Shown here: positions 11,200 through 23,174 of the stretch, piece after piece
Layout: every line of letters begins with the position of its first letter
Numbering within the stretch: position 1 is the first letter of the stretch
Assembly: GCA_010015655.1 (NCBI GenBank)
Contig: ML976694.1
Span: forward strand, 311,290-375,289
DNA: 64,000 nt
Direction: 5' to 3'
Source: Bimuria novae-zelandiae CBS 107.79
Lineage: Eukaryota; Ascomycota; Dothideomycetes; Pleosporales; Didymosphaeriaceae
Notes under the pieces: model-generated
Databases searched by the model: none
What the model was told of the DNA's origin: nothing
The model's input: only the letters and a program-made list of their open reading frames with translations
Program-made: the position numbers and the translations under genes

Positions 11200-13201
11200 A
11201 TGAAGTACGCGATTTTCGCGAGTCTGCTGGCTCTCGCCGGCATCAATGCCAAGTCAACCTCACATGTGGAGGGCGTGGAGGTAGAGAACCTGCACCGCGT
11301 ACCTCAGGGCTGGAAGGAGATCGGGGCACCAGCCCAGGACCGCAAGCTACAGTTTCGCATCGCTGTTCACTCGGTGTGTACAGATTCCATTTTGTTACCC
11401 CTCAGTCTGGAGTTTATTGGATGTGCAACGTCACGTTTCTGCTTGCGTCAAACGTGCGCCTGCCGTGGTTTCATTTGGCTAATTTCCTATAGCCTAACCA
11501 CGACCTGTTCGACCAGACCTTGATGGAAATCTCGACCCCTAGTCACCCCCGCTATGGACAGCACCTGAAGCGCGACGAGTTGAAGCAGCTCATCAAGCCC
11601 CGGGAGGAGTCAACCAACGCAATCCTGGACTGGTTGGAGGACTCGGGTATTGCTTCCGATGACATCGTGAATGACGGCGAATGGATCAATTTCGTCGCCA
11701 CTGTAGCCACTGCCGAGGACATGCTGGATACTACCTTCAAGTCCTACCAGAGCCTTAATCGACCGGACGTCCAGAAGATCCGTACGCTCCACTATTCCGT
11801 TCCCAAGGTCGTTCGTGAGCACATCGATTTGATCCAGCCAACCACCCGCTTCGCCCAGCTCCGCGCTCAGAGCAACAACATCCACGACCAAGAAGAGATT
11901 CCTTTCACCACTTCTGCAGTAGTCAACGCCACGTGTGGCCGTTCCATCACTCCCCAGTGCTTGCAGGAGTTGTACAATTTCGGCAATTACACAGCTGGAA
12001 ATGCGTCCGTCACAATCGGTGTCACTGGATACCTCGAGCAATACGCCCGTTTCAAGGATTGGGCTCAATTTGCGAGCCAGTTCGCCCCGTACGCTGTTGG
12101 AAGCAACTTCACCTGGACTTCTGTGAACGGTTCGTCCACCCTACTTCTGTCGTTGCACTCGCACTAATGAAACCGATAGGCGGCATTCTTGACCAACGTG
12201 CCACCAACTCTAGCGTCGAAGCCAACCTCGATCTCCAGTACACTCTCGGTCTGGTTGCACCCGCCCTGGACGTCAACTTCTACAGCACGCCTGGCCGTGG
12301 AATCTTGGTTCCTGATCTTGACCAGCCTAACCTAGATGACAACGAGAATGAGCCCTATCTCGATCTGTTCACATTCCTCGTCAACCAGCCTGACGACAAG
12401 CTCCCGCAAGTTCTTACCACCTCCTATGGCGAGGATGAGCAGAGCGTGCCGCCAGAGTACAACAAGAAGGTCTGTGACTTGATTGGACAGCTTGGGACGC
12501 GTGGTGTCTCTGTCATCTTCTCGTCTGGTGATACCGGTGTCGGCAGCGCTTGCCAGACCAACGATGGAAAGAACACTACCCGCTTCCTTCCAATCTTTCC
12601 GGCTGCCTGCCCATACGTGACATCCGTCGGTGGCACCACTGGCGTCAACCCCGAGCGGGCTGTGTCTTTTAGCTCAGGTGGCTTTTCCGATCTGTACCCG
12701 GCGCCCTCGTACCAGAAGTCTGCCGTGTCGGCTTACCTGGAGAAGCTCGGCAGCCAATGGACTGGTCTGTACAACCCCCAGGGTCGTGGTTTCCCTGATG
12801 TCGCTGCTGCGGGCACAAACTACCGCGTTGTCGACAAGGGTGCTCTGGTCTCCGTGGGCGGCACTTCTGCATCTGCTCCTACGTTTGCGTCGGTTGTTGG
12901 TTTGTTGAACAACGCCCGTCTTTCCGCTGGCCAGCCTGCGCTCGGTTTCTTGAACCCTTGGCTGTATCAGTCTGCCTCTGGCTTCACCGACATCACCCTG
13001 GGCGGCTCGACTGGTTGCACAGGTAGGAGCATATACTCTGGTCTCCCGGCACCGTACGTTCCGTACGCTTCATGGAATGCTACGGAGGGCTGGGATCCGG
13101 TCACCGGTCTGGGTACGCCGGACTTCGGCAAGCTCTTGAAGCTCACGCAGCAAAGTGGTGGCTACGGCACGGGCCGTCGTGGCCTGATGGGAAGGGTTTA
13201 A
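11200..13201 (+). CDS. Secreted sedolisin (S53), tripeptidyl-peptidase type
   Basis: The ATG at 11200 is followed by a signal peptide ([17 protein letters not shown]). Introns at 11374-11492 (119 bases) and 12130-12179 (50 bases, branch site CACTAATG) restore one frame of 610 residues, a usual length for fungal sedolisins. Residues of about 40-210 match the activation prodomain (HPRYGQHL near its start). The catalytic region has Glu284 and Asp288 ([10 protein letters not shown]), the oxyanion Asp in SSGDTGVGS, and nucleophile Ser500 in [10 protein letters not shown]. Asp residues in FTDITLGG and GWDPVTGLG fit the calcium site. The enzyme would be exported, self-activate at acid pH and release tripeptides from protein N-termini. 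The gene is complete, without RIP stops, and has no evident functional link to the terpene gene. The order of motifs leaves little doubt about the family; the TPP subtype is inferred. Confidence 0.93.
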
Positions 13202-14112
13202 GCAGTAGGAAGTTACGCATCGTAGACGATAGATGCTTTCGATGCATGGCTATCTACGACATGTATAATAGATTAATGTATTGAGTAACGACCTAGGAAT
13301 TGGCATGAAATGTGATTATTTTTTTTTCGGAATGGCTCGTTCCCGCAGACTGCGCAGCATCAGCGCCTTCCTTCGAACCGAGGGAAGGTAGTCCATTTCT
13401 CCCCAGTTCTCTTCCGCTGTACAATTTCCCACTCTGTCTGGGGTCTTCTTCTCACGCGCCTGCCTAGGGCCCACGCTTCGCCGCCTGCGCGCCACACCCG
13501 CCAGTTCGCGCGCTTGCAGCAACTTTAACAACACCACACTCCCATCTCAATTACAGCAGCCGTAACTATACGGCCTAGAAATAAAATTTATCCATACTCT
13601 TACGCGGCAATTTCCATAATGTCATGTCACGGTTTATGGTTCTTACCTTACAAGATAGTTGCTCCTACCATGGCGTGGTTGCGACTTACCTTCCACCTAT
13701 CTAGGACTAGCGTTGTTTGTGCCTGCGCACCTATCCCATGCACCGTCAACATCTGCCGCACACGGGCCACCGGTTACGGCCAATCGGAGACTTTCGCCTC
13801 AGCTGCCTGAACACCAAAAGAAATGCGATTTGGGTGTGGATTTGTATGGAGACTTCATTTATGATAGTTTCGAGATAACTTTACATAATAGATGAGTTTG
13901 CTTTTGTATCTGTTGACTTGGCTATTCGTGTGCGCCGTAGATGCTCCTGCTAGTGCTGTTAGAAGCTACAAAGAGGTAAGGGTCCTTATAGTACTTATAT
14001 TAAGGGTATTTAAGATGTTAAGCCCTTCGGGATAGCTAGTCCTAAAAGAGACTAGGGTTAGTTCTTAGGTAAGAGTACTAATAAGGTAAAAAAGGGGTAT
14101 TAATAACTTATG
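13202..14112. other. 3' flank of the peptidase gene, with one unsupported small frame
   Basis: A minus-strand frame at 13316-13537 encodes 73 basic residues (ending RERAIPKKK) but begins with GTG and has a stop just upstream without an ATG, so it is at most an exon of an unrecognised gene. Beyond about 13,975 the sequence becomes TA-rich and repeat-like, leading into the gypsy element. No other gene is supported. Confidence 0.4.
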
Positions 14113-14117
14113 CGTAT

Positions 14118-14565
14118 TGTTATGAGGCTCTCACACCTTATTCTAATCTAGATTAGGGCGGTAAGGTATCGTAGTGCTTTATAAATTATTTAGTAGTATA
14201 AGTTGGTGCGACACTTAGCGCGAGGCTAGATAATCTAATTTTATAATAAAGTAAAATAATTATTAGTCTATATAGGAGGACGTACTCGCACAGAAGATAT
14301 GTGAGTTAACTATAAGGAGTATAATATAGGAAACTGTCCTGTATATATATCCTCCTTGTCCTATAGAATCCCACGATGTCCTATAACCCGGAACCGTGGG
14401 ATCCCATGGGATTTCCTAGGACATTACGTGACCAGGGTCACGTAGTCCTACAGTGTTCTATGGTCTTGGCGTCTAGGACAGCCTGGGACGTTACGTAATC
14501 CTAAGGTGGGGTCCGGATGCCGTTATAAGGCTCTCCGTCCCTCTATTAACTTCTAGACCGTAACA
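14118..14565 (-). repeat. 3' LTR of gypsy element A
   Basis: Begins TGTTATGAGGCTC and ends CGTAACA on the plus strand. It aligns along its length with 30193-30640. The middle carries a dense set of short palindromes (GGGATCCCATGGGA and similar) and ACGTGAC at 14426-14432. Most differences from the other copy are C/T or G/A. Confidence 0.9.
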
Positions 14566-14639
14566 CTATCCTTCTCCTTCCTCTACATGTCCTTATGTAG
14601 TAGCTAATATCCTCTTAGAGTATCCTCTATCGTCGTTCT

Positions 14640-14773
14640 ATTAGAGATTAAATAAATTTAATTAGTTAGACTACTATAGTGTCCTGTAAATACTGCGCGA
14701 AGAAGGGCTTAACCTATAAGCTATTTTTTTTTAAATATAGTATAATAACTATTATAAAAATAGCGTTGCGAAG
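14640..14773 (+). pseudogene. N-terminal part of an accessory frame opposite to pol in gypsy element A
   Basis: On the plus strand, opposite to gag-pol, a frame includes CKYCAKKGL at about 14,690-14,716 and then Tyr where a further Cys may have stood. It is cut by the copia insertion at 14774 and its likely continuation is at 23,175 onward. No known domain is claimed; the spacing suggests a small Cys-rich zinc-binding region. See the finding on antisense accessory frames. Confidence 0.4.
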
Positions 14774-14959
14774 TGTCAGATTGGAGGGTAGTTTTATGAG
14801 ATGAAGAAGGATGATTGATTGATCGTTGTTCTCCTGCTGTGGGAGGTAGCATCTATATAACCATAAAGACATCCCTTGCTTTGTTGTGGAATGTATCTTA
14901 TGCAAGGGTACAGGTGCGCCAGCCACCTTGCAGAATGCAAGGGACCATGTAATCGGACA
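14774..14959 (-). repeat. 3' LTR of copia C1
   Basis: It runs TGTCAG...GGACA on the plus strand, 186 bases, and is almost identical to 22984-23169. The adjacent CCCCCTCAG is the polypurine tract on the coding strand. Confidence 0.95.
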
Positions 14960-15099
14960 CACCCCCTCAGCTTGGGCTTATGCTCAAGCTGGAGACTATC
15001 TGTTAATAAGTAGACAGACTTATCTTTTATGGTTTAGTTTTAAAAGCCTCCATTCTTTGTTCTAGCTTAAGCAGGTCAATTTCTTTGTTGGTAATCTTG

Positions 15100-18000
15100 T
15101 CCTTGATCTCTACAAGTCCTAGTTTATCTAGAAACTTGCTCCATTTGTTGGCTGGCAGGGCCTTTGTGAGTCTATCTGCAACCATGTCTTCCGAGCGTTA
15201 ATAGTCTACCTTAATTGTCCCTAGTGCGACTTCTTGTCTTAGCTAGTAATTATAGATATCCACATGACGGAGCTTCGTCTGTAGCTTGGTGATCTCTTTA
15301 GTAATAAGTCGGATTGTTTGCTAATTATCATAATTAATAGTAATGAGGGAATCGCTGAGGTTAATCTTCAGCTCCTTTAGTAATTGGGATGTGAATAGAG
15401 CCTCCTTAGCAACCTGCGAGAGAGCTAGTAATTTGGCCTCTGTGGTTAATGTAGTGACTGTATCTTGCTTGTTTGCTTTCCAGGCAATCAGACTGCTAAA
15501 TAGCTTAATAATGTATCCTTGCGAGCTCTTGCGATCGAGCGTATTATTGGTAAAGGATGTATTGCTTGCCACTTCTAAAGTATCTACACCCCTGAACTGA
15601 AGACCTAGTAATCTGGTATTAGTAAGGTAGAGGAGAACTTGGTTGGCAGCTGCTTAGTAATCTTTGCTCGGGTTCGATAAGAATCGTGATAGTCAAGAAC
15701 TTGCGAAGGCGATATCCAGTTGCGTAGTTACTATAGCGTAGAGGATTAAACCTATCTTTCGCTAATATTAATTAACTTTAGTCTTGCTGGCGAGCCCTAA
15801 GCGTGGGAGTAGTTCGACTGCTGCCATTAGGGTATTGTGGCGAATCTTATGGTGATCAACGAGGCGTGATATTTTATCGATATATAAAGCTTGGGATAGC
15901 CAGAGATTTCGATTTGGTTGATCCCTAATGACTTTAACTCCCAGAAACCACTGTAGGTTATTGCCACTAGTAAGTGTAAATTTGGTTCTTATTGCTGCTA
16001 GAGCAGTTTCAGTAGCTTGCTTCTGTAACTTATCGTAAGTAATAATAAGGTTATCTACATAGAAAAAGATGATAATGCCATCCTTGATAAGACAGCATGG
16101 CTCGTGGGGCACTGTTTTAAAGCCAATATCGCGGAGCGTTGATGTGAACTCTCTCTGCCAAAGTAGTGGAGATATGCGCAGTCCGTAGAGGGCTTTATGT
16201 AGTTAGAGGACTGTGCCTGCTCGAGAGTAGCCACGGGGCATTTTTATGTAGATTTCTCTGTCTAGTTTTGCGTGAACGAAAGCGTTGGTAACGTCGTGTT
16301 AGATAAGCTCTAGGTCGAATCGAGCTATAATTACTATAAGCATGCGAAAGGATTGTCCTGCAAGCGTTGCGGCGTAGGTTTCTTGCGATGTGAGATATCT
16401 TTATTAGTTACCTCTTATAACTAGTCGTGCCTTGCACTTCTGTAGCCGATGGTGTTTATTAAACTTGTAGGTATATACCCATATGCAATTAAGGATCTAA
16501 TATCCTGCTGCTTTCACTAGGGAGGTGGCTACCTCACTCTAGGACTTCATCTCACAGTGACTCTGGAGATAGGATTTCTCGGCTTCTTTCTACAAGTAAT
16601 ACAGTGGATAATCCTCGAGTTTGTCTTTGCAGGTAGGTGGTTCTGGTAGTAAGCTTTGGTGAGGTTTCTTACCAGCAACGATTATGCCCTTTAGCTATGT
16701 CTTATCGAGCGTCTTTCTATTAATAAGACCACGGGGTCCTGCTTCTATACCTGCCATAAAGGCGGCGGCCCAAGGGCTCGTCTGTCGTTGCCCAGTCTGC
16801 ACTATTAGGGATAGTTTAGCTTAATTGCCTCCTGCCATTAGTTGTGCAAGGAGTGTTACTAGTGGCGGCGTTAAGGGAGGCGTTAGATATTTGTACCTAA
16901 CTTTCCTGCCTTACCTATACTTAGGAGCTCCTTTAACCTCTTCTTCTAACGCTTCACTAATTGTTTCATCCTTAAAGAAGGACTTGGTGGCTTACTCTTG
17001 TTAAGGTAAGGGAGGTAACTTTACTAATCGCACCTAGGCTACTATTTCTTCTAATGTGCTATGCATAAGGTTGTCTATTAGGTCTTTAGTTTAGCCTAAG
17101 AATATAGTATCCTTGTTAAAAATCACGTCGCGAGTACTAATTGTCTTTGCTAGGGAGGGGATTCATATCCTCTAGATGTTGGTTAATCTATAGCCAACTA
17201 GATAGCCTATCCAAGCTTTAGGGTCCAGCCGCTGGAGCTTGCTCTTGCCACGTTTAGTGTTATTAGTCATGGCGAAGGCTTTACAGCTATAGGCTTTTAA
17301 GTAAGTTTAATTTGGCTTCTTTAGTTAGGTAATAACGCCGTTCTAAAAAGCTACTATCGTAAAGAACACTTTGTATGGTGATCGCCATTAATTAGCGTAG
17401 TTTAGGGTTTAATTATAGAGGTAGACTGCGGCTTAGGTAATCTTAGGCTATATCTACTAGGGTAGGTTAGAGTTAAGTCGCATCGCACGCGCTTTCTCCT
17501 TAATTACACCTCCTAAGCGCTTAGCCCCTCTATTTTATGCTTAAGTATCAAGTGCTAAGGGCTTAATCTTAATCCCCTGCGCTAAGCACTACTTCTTAAC
17601 GTTTGCCTTAATAAAGAAAATCTTGTTATTAGATTTAATTACTTTTACTATAGCATTATATTGTACTTTTATAAACAGTATAAAAGTGCTAAGTTACTTA
17701 ATAATAGATCGTGCTGGGCGATTATCCTTAAAGTAGAAGTCCCATGCAAAGCTAGAGAATTAATTAGTAATTAGCATTTAGCTCTTCTCTCTTGTTAAGC
17801 TTTCTACTTCGTAGTCGTGAAAATCAATTGCGACTCGCTCGCCAGGGCCTTTAGTTAGCTCCCTAGCTTGCCGGCGTATTTGCCATTTTAGTTTTGCTTT
17901 GCCGCAGGCGTTACACTTAATAGTAGGGAGGCCTTTAATCCTTACCCCCTTAGATTACTGTACGAGGTGTTCGAGAGCCTAAGGGCCTAGATAGCCTAAT

Positions 18001-19062
18001 TGTTAGTGCTAGGTTAATGCATTTACCTTCTGCGGTCTTTATTTAGTGCGTGTGTTAGTCTTGTGGGTGGCATGTGCAGCTTTAGTAGGAGTGCCTATAG
18101 GCCTTGTCTTATGTTCTAACACCCACTATTCATGCAACTCTTAAAGTTCTGCTAGTATAGTGTTATCTCTTCTCCTTAGAGTCGTTGGGTCTGCCCTTGT
18201 GTCCCACTAAAGGCCTTGCCTCCGGAGTAATTGGAACGATATAAGGTTGCAGAGCAGATTAGGGTAATAGGCGATATTATCTAGCTGTATTATTTAATTA
18301 CTACTTACACTCCGTACGTTAAGATAGACGCTCCCGTATCCTTTAATCCATATTTGTGTATTCCCTGCCTATATAAAGTCTCCTGGCGCCGGTAGCTGGT
18401 ATGAGATAAAGCGATTGATGTCGTTAAAGATATAACAGGTTGTGCCTAAATCGAGTATGGCTGAGCATTGCAGTGGGTACGTGTTTAGGTTGGTGTAGAT
18501 AGAGGCGGCGTTAAAGCTCGCTAAGATTTTAGTAATCTTGCGTCTATCTAGTCACTTATTATTAGCCTTAGTAATTCGAGTTAGAGTAGGAGTATGCGAT
18601 GATTTAATTCTAGGTGTTTAAGACCTTAGTTTTTTTACTATTCTTAACTTCTCTTAGAAGTCAGTATCATGTTCTAGCCTAAGCTTAACTAGCTTTACTA
18701 TAAGAGGGTTCGCTCTAAACCAGTCTAGCTACTTATCTAGAAAGGCATAGAAATAGTCTTAAAGACTATAGCGTAGGTTATAAGTAGGGTAATAATTGCC
18801 ACTAACTATTATTAGCTTAAGGCTCTAAGGCGACTGCTTAGATTTAGTACGTTAACTATTATTTCGTTATTTATAATTCTAAGGTCTTCCCTAACTTTTA
18901 GATAATGCTACTTCATCCACAAGAGAGGCGTCCCTGTCTGTGGCCTAAATAGATTTACCGTTAGCGAGAGATGAACCTGCAGCAGTAAAAGCGCCCTTTT
19001 ATTTGCCCTTGATTGGGTGCTGCAGGATTATGTGGTCTCGGAAGAGTTTTATTGTATGCTTC
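15100..19062 (-). pseudogene. Copia C1 gag end and pol (protease, integrase, RT, RNase H), RIP-damaged
   Basis: On the minus strand, after a gag remainder near 18,950, a protease-like ILDLGTTCYIFND lies near 18,450 and GYGSVYLNV near 18,330. The integrase zone (about 17,400-18,010) has CNACGKAKLKWQ and ERVAIDFHDYE. The reverse transcriptase (about 15,770-16,900) has MPRGYSRAG, LHKALYGLR and FYVDNLIIT, where the second catalytic Asp is Asn. RNase H (about 15,100-15,700) has SNTSFTNN, DRKSSQGYI and LTTEAKLLALSQ. Most stops are TAG or TAA at former Trp and Gln codons. Copia order is clear even though no domain is intact. Confidence 0.85.
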
Positions 19063-19070
19063 CGTGAGAC

Positions 19071-22000
19071 CAGACTTGCCAATAATTAATCCAATTGATT
19101 TAAATTGATTGAATTGATTGCAAAATGCAATTCAATCAAATCAATCGCAAATTAATTGACTACTTATTATTTTGTAATTAAATTAATCCTAGCTTGAACG
19201 ATTAATTATAAACTTAATTTAATTAAGTATTTGGGCTATCTCTAGTGAGGTTTTTAAGTTGGCTGTAACGGCGATCTCACGGTATCTTTCTGGTGTTGGC
19301 TTTATGACGGGCCGGGGTCCACCTGGTGGAATCTCATTGGCTGAAGCAAACGCGTCTGTACGTAGCTAATCGCGTCGTACTAACTGCGTACATTTACGTG
19401 TTTCTTGCTTCAAACAACGTCTCTACAACACCTATACCGACAATATGCCTCCCAGACAAGCCAGGGGCGCCAAACGCGCTGCCGAAGCCTCCAAAGCACC
19501 TGCGAAACGCGCTAGAACCAGCGGCTGTGGTACAGCCAGGGAACCCATCGAACTTAATGAGTCGCAGCAGCTGCCTCCGCGCACCTCACCGCGCACCTCA
19601 CCGCGCACCTCACCGCGCAAAGCCCTGGCAATCGCGACGTCCCAGGCCACCGAGGAACGTCCATTTGAGTCACAGTTACGCGATTTGCTACCTGAAAACA
19701 CCGCTATAGAGCCCTCGAGAGCAGCCACCGAGGCCACAACAGAAGATACTAAGAGCGCCATTAAGGATCTTAACGCGCTCTTCAAGGACGACTTTAAGGG
19801 CATTAATTAGGCGCGATTACCGGGCTTTATCGCGCCTTTGCGCACCTACAAGCATAAGAAAAGCTAGATCTATCGCCACGGCTATCGTGTCTCGCCCATC
19901 TCTGATCCATCGCAAATCTGGTTTATCTGTAAGTACTGCCATCAGCACAAGCGTATCGATTGCGGCAAAACTGGCAAATACAACACCACGAAGTCAACCT
20001 CGGCGGCAGCAGCGCACCTTGAGGAGCGCATGAAGGGCCATGGCCATACAAAGCCAGGGGCAGCCGCGAAGCCGTTGCTGCTGGGGGGTCAACTCTCATT
20101 GCAACAGGCGGCTAATCGCGGCGTGGTGTTGACCCAGAGCATTGCCAATACGCTGGGTAACTTCGACGTTTAAAGCTTCAGGCTTGCTACTGTTACTTGG
20201 CTCGTTAAGGGCAATCACCCCTTGCGTGAGTTTGAATCGCTAACGTTCCGGAGGATGCTGGCCTTGGCCAACCTAGAGGCAGAGGAGGCGCTGTGGGCTA
20301 GTCGTATATTAGTTTCTTAGTACGCAATAAGGCTTTACAATCACTTGCTTCCGCAAGTTATTAACGAGCTATCACGTGCTGCCTCGCTTATCTATATAAG
20401 CTTCGACGGCTAGACAATAAAAGGCGGCAAACGTGGCTTCTTTAGTATTATTACGCACTATACTAACAATAATAGTAAGGTAGTTAACTTGCTAATTGCG
20501 TTACCACAGCTATTAGGCTCCTATAGTGGTAAGAGGATAGGCGAAATCGTCGTCGAAACGCTGCAAAAGTTTAGTATTAATAGTAGTAAAGTTAGTTACT
20601 TTATGCTTAATAATGCTAATACTAACGACAAGGTAGTTAATTATATTACTAATAAGTATAACTTCTAAGTATCTTATCGTCGTCTTTATTGCGCGCCTTA
20701 CATTATAAACCTTATAAGAAAGGCTTTATTATTTAGTAAGGACTACGAGGCGTACGCTAATAATATTAACCTAGATATAAGTTAATAATTATGTGCCTTT
20801 ACGCTAAGCTTCGGCTAACCTAAGGCAAGAGGAGACAAAACTTATAGACAAGTGGCGTAAATAAGGCCCGCTAGGCTTTTTGTTTAATGTTATAGGCTAC
20901 ATTAAAACACCTTTGCAATATAATTTATTTAATTAGTGTTAGCACTAAGCAAATAAGTTATTGCCTCCTAACAAGCGCAAGATCTACGAACCTGTAAAGC
21001 TAGTAATTACACGCTAGAACTCTTACTACAACGCCCTTACTCGCGCTTCTTAGCTACAAACCGCCATCAACACATACGCCGCCCGCCATATAGATAATGC
21101 CTGCACTGCTAACGCCTACGCGCGCGCAAAAAATAATAAGCTACCCAACGTGCTAGCGTGGATGAGGTCTAACGGGCTATTAGCTAACGATTGGTAAGTA
21201 ATAACTGAATATATAGAGGTGCTATTGCTGCTTAAAGAAGCCACTAAGAGGCTTAAAGGCCGCGGCAAAGGCAACGCTTTTGGCGCTATATATAAGGTTA
21301 TACTAGTTTTTAAGTAGCTACTTACCACCTTTAAGCATCAGCTCGAGTCGTTTAATAATATTAATCACCACGAAACTAGCGCCTTAGAGGACTACCTACC
21401 TACTAACTTGCGCGCGGCATGGCTCAAACTTAATTAGTACTATAGTAAGCTTAACGACTCGCCTATCTACTACGCCGCTTGCTGTCTTTATCCTTTCTAT
21501 AAGCGTTATTGCCGGCGAGCTTAGCGCGGGAAACCTAACTAGCTTGCCTTAGCTAACGCTAGTTTTTGGCAGCTTTGGGCGTAGTACCAACCCGAAGTTA
21601 TTAATATAGTAGCTTCTAAGTAGTTAACTGTAAACAACAACCTTAATAATACAATTAACCAGCTTGCTGGCGGCGATAGCGACGATAAAAATAAGGAAGA
21701 TAGTAACGAGTACGATCGCTAGTTTAAGCGCGAGCCCAGGTAGACGTAATATTAGTTTAATAGTAGTAATAGTCCTGTCAAGTACTAGGTCAGATTACGC
21801 TCAAGATACCCTAATTTGGCGAAGTTTGCAATTAATACACTAATAGTTCTAGCATTAAGCTGTAAGTGTAAGCGCGTTTTTAGTGAACTTAGCAACCTCC
21901 TCGAGCCTAGAAGACGCCATATAGGTGCTCAATTACTAGCAGCAATACAATCTGTACGATCTTAGCTAAAAGCTAGCTTTAGTAAACCCTCTAATGGCGC

Positions 22001-22249
22001 TGTTGCGAAGCAGTTATCGACTTTAAGTAACAAAGAAATCGACACCTTATACAGCTTATGTAACTAGGACGAAGCTTCTTAGTAATTTATATGTAGTTTG
22101 CACGAATATATGATCAATTTACAATCAATTTACAATCAATCGGCTTGAAAATACCTTTCAATTCAATCAATTCAAAAGGCTGGATAACTTATTACAATCA
22201 ATTCAATTCACTGTCTGGAAATTGATTGAATTGATTGTTGGCAAGTCTG
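19071..22249 (+). mobile_element. hAT DNA transposon nested in copia C1 gag
   Basis: A 3,179-base element begins CAGACTTGCCAA and ends in the complement TTGGCAAGTCTG. It is flanked by a perfect 8-bp duplication CGTGAGAC (19063-19070 and 22250-22257), diagnostic of hAT. Just inside both ends are many copies of ATTGATTGAATTGATTG-like words in both orientations, the usual subterminal repeats that bind transposase. The host gag frame resumes exactly on the other side. Confidence 0.95.
19445..22082 (+). pseudogene. hAT transposase with BED-type zinc finger, RIP-inactivated
   Basis: The ATG at 19445 opens 121 residues of Pro/Ala/Arg-rich leader including three tandem RTSP units, ending at a TAG (19808-19810) that stands at a probable Trp. 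The frame continues with IWFICKYCHQHK...H..H, a BED-type zinc finger (about 19,910-20,050). Beyond 20,160 RIP stops multiply. The C-terminus keeps YPNLAKFAINTLIVLALSC, then FSELSNLL and RRRHIGAQLL, the hAT dimerisation block (about 21,790-21,960). The two ends of the frame are not in one phase, so at least one indel is present. It catalysed cut-and-paste movement when intact. Confidence 0.85.
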
Positions 22250-22257
22250 CGTGAGAC

Positions 22258-22933
22258 AGCTGCATCCTTGCTTCCATATTGCTGGAAGGTCGTTACCCAC
22301 ATGGGTGCGACATGGACAACTGCCTTCATGAAGTCTTCTTTGACTGAGTCTAGCCTTTGAAGTTTCAGATAGCCATGTAGCCCATGATCCAGCTATTCTC
22401 ATTGGTTTAAGAGCTTCTTGGTATCTTGCCCTTGCTCGTCGATGTTCGTCTTGATGGTCAACCCCAACTGTGATTGTGAGGTTATTGATCCATTGCTTTA
22501 TCGTTTCTCCAGGAATGCAGCAGTTGTTCTGCAGATGCGCGGAGATCGTTGATTGGAGAAAGGTGACCACCTTATCGAGGTCTGCCTTTTCTTCCTGATA
22601 GGCTCGATCCATGATCTTGTAGATCTCGAGCCGTTCTTTATGATAGTCGCTATCATCTCTGTATGCTTTCGCGCCTGCCGTTGATAGATGGGATGGCAAT
22701 GTTGGCACGTTATTTGGGTTCGCAGTCATGTAGGCGGCGCTCGGTTGGTAGTTACTTATTAGCGGAGGCACTGGCATCGCGGGTTTCTGCTTTGGTTCAT
22801 CTGTCAGCGCTGGGTCGATAATACTCCAGACCTTCAGGAATTGGCATCTTGTTTTAAGCTGTTTAAGCCATGGCGTGTAATTCGTGTAGTCGGTCAGGAT
22901 CACTGTGGGATCTCTGAGAGTCGATAGGGCCAT
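22258..22933 (-). pseudogene. Copia C1 gag, N-terminal part, cut by the hAT insertion
   Basis: The ATG at 22933 opens a frame of about 225 residues down to the hAT junction at 22257. It has a copia gag look: TDYTNYTPWLKQLKTRCQ near the N-terminus and a helical EERLEIYKIM-type region in the middle. A one-base shift near 22,350 moves the reading to SVKEDFMKAVV and ...GSKDAAVSR, and that frame continues on the other side of the hAT element at 19,062 (HTIKLFRDH). There is almost no RIP damage here, unlike pol. The product would form the retrotransposon particle shell. Confidence 0.75.
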
Positions 22934-22983
22934 TGCGATTGGCTTGATAAGGTAGTATTAGTTGAGGCAGTGAGACTCTTAAT

Positions 22984-23169
22984 TGTCAGATTGGAGGGTA
23001 GTTTTATGAGATGAAGAAGGATGATTGATTGATCGTTGTTCTCCTGCTGTGGGAGGTAGCATCTATATAACCATAAAGACATCCCTTGCTTTGTTGTGGA
23101 ATGTATCTCATGCAAGGGTACAGGTGCGCCAGCCACCTTGCAGAATGCAAGGGACCATGTAATCGGACA
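22984..23169 (-). repeat. 5' LTR of copia C1
   Basis: 186 bases with the same ends as the left copy, followed outward by the CGAAG duplication. The gag start codon lies 51 bases inside the element, at 22933. Confidence 0.95.
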
Positions 23170-23174
23170 CGAAG

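Larger units (their letters stand above)
14774..23169 (-). mobile_element. Ty1/copia retrotransposon (element C1), nested in gypsy element A
   Basis: LTRs of 186 bases (14774-14959 and 22984-23169) differ at a single position as I read them, T against C in a CAT context. CGAAG duplicates lie at 14769-14773 and 23170-23174. The purine tract TGAGGGGGTG (minus strand) abuts the left LTR. Without the hAT insertion (3,187 bases with its duplication) the element is about 5.2 kb, typical of copia. Domain order on the minus strand is gag, protease, integrase, reverse transcriptase, RNase H, which is the copia order. The ends are almost free of RIP while the pol centre is full of stops. Confidence 0.95.

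Noticed and set aside
11552..12068. Minus-strand ORFs of 62 and 152 codons inside the sedolisin gene.
   Set aside because: They are antisense shadows of a well-supported coding exon.
13619..13895. Two overlapping plus-strand ORFs after the peptidase gene.
   Set aside because: No motif, no consistent composition and no neighbour support.
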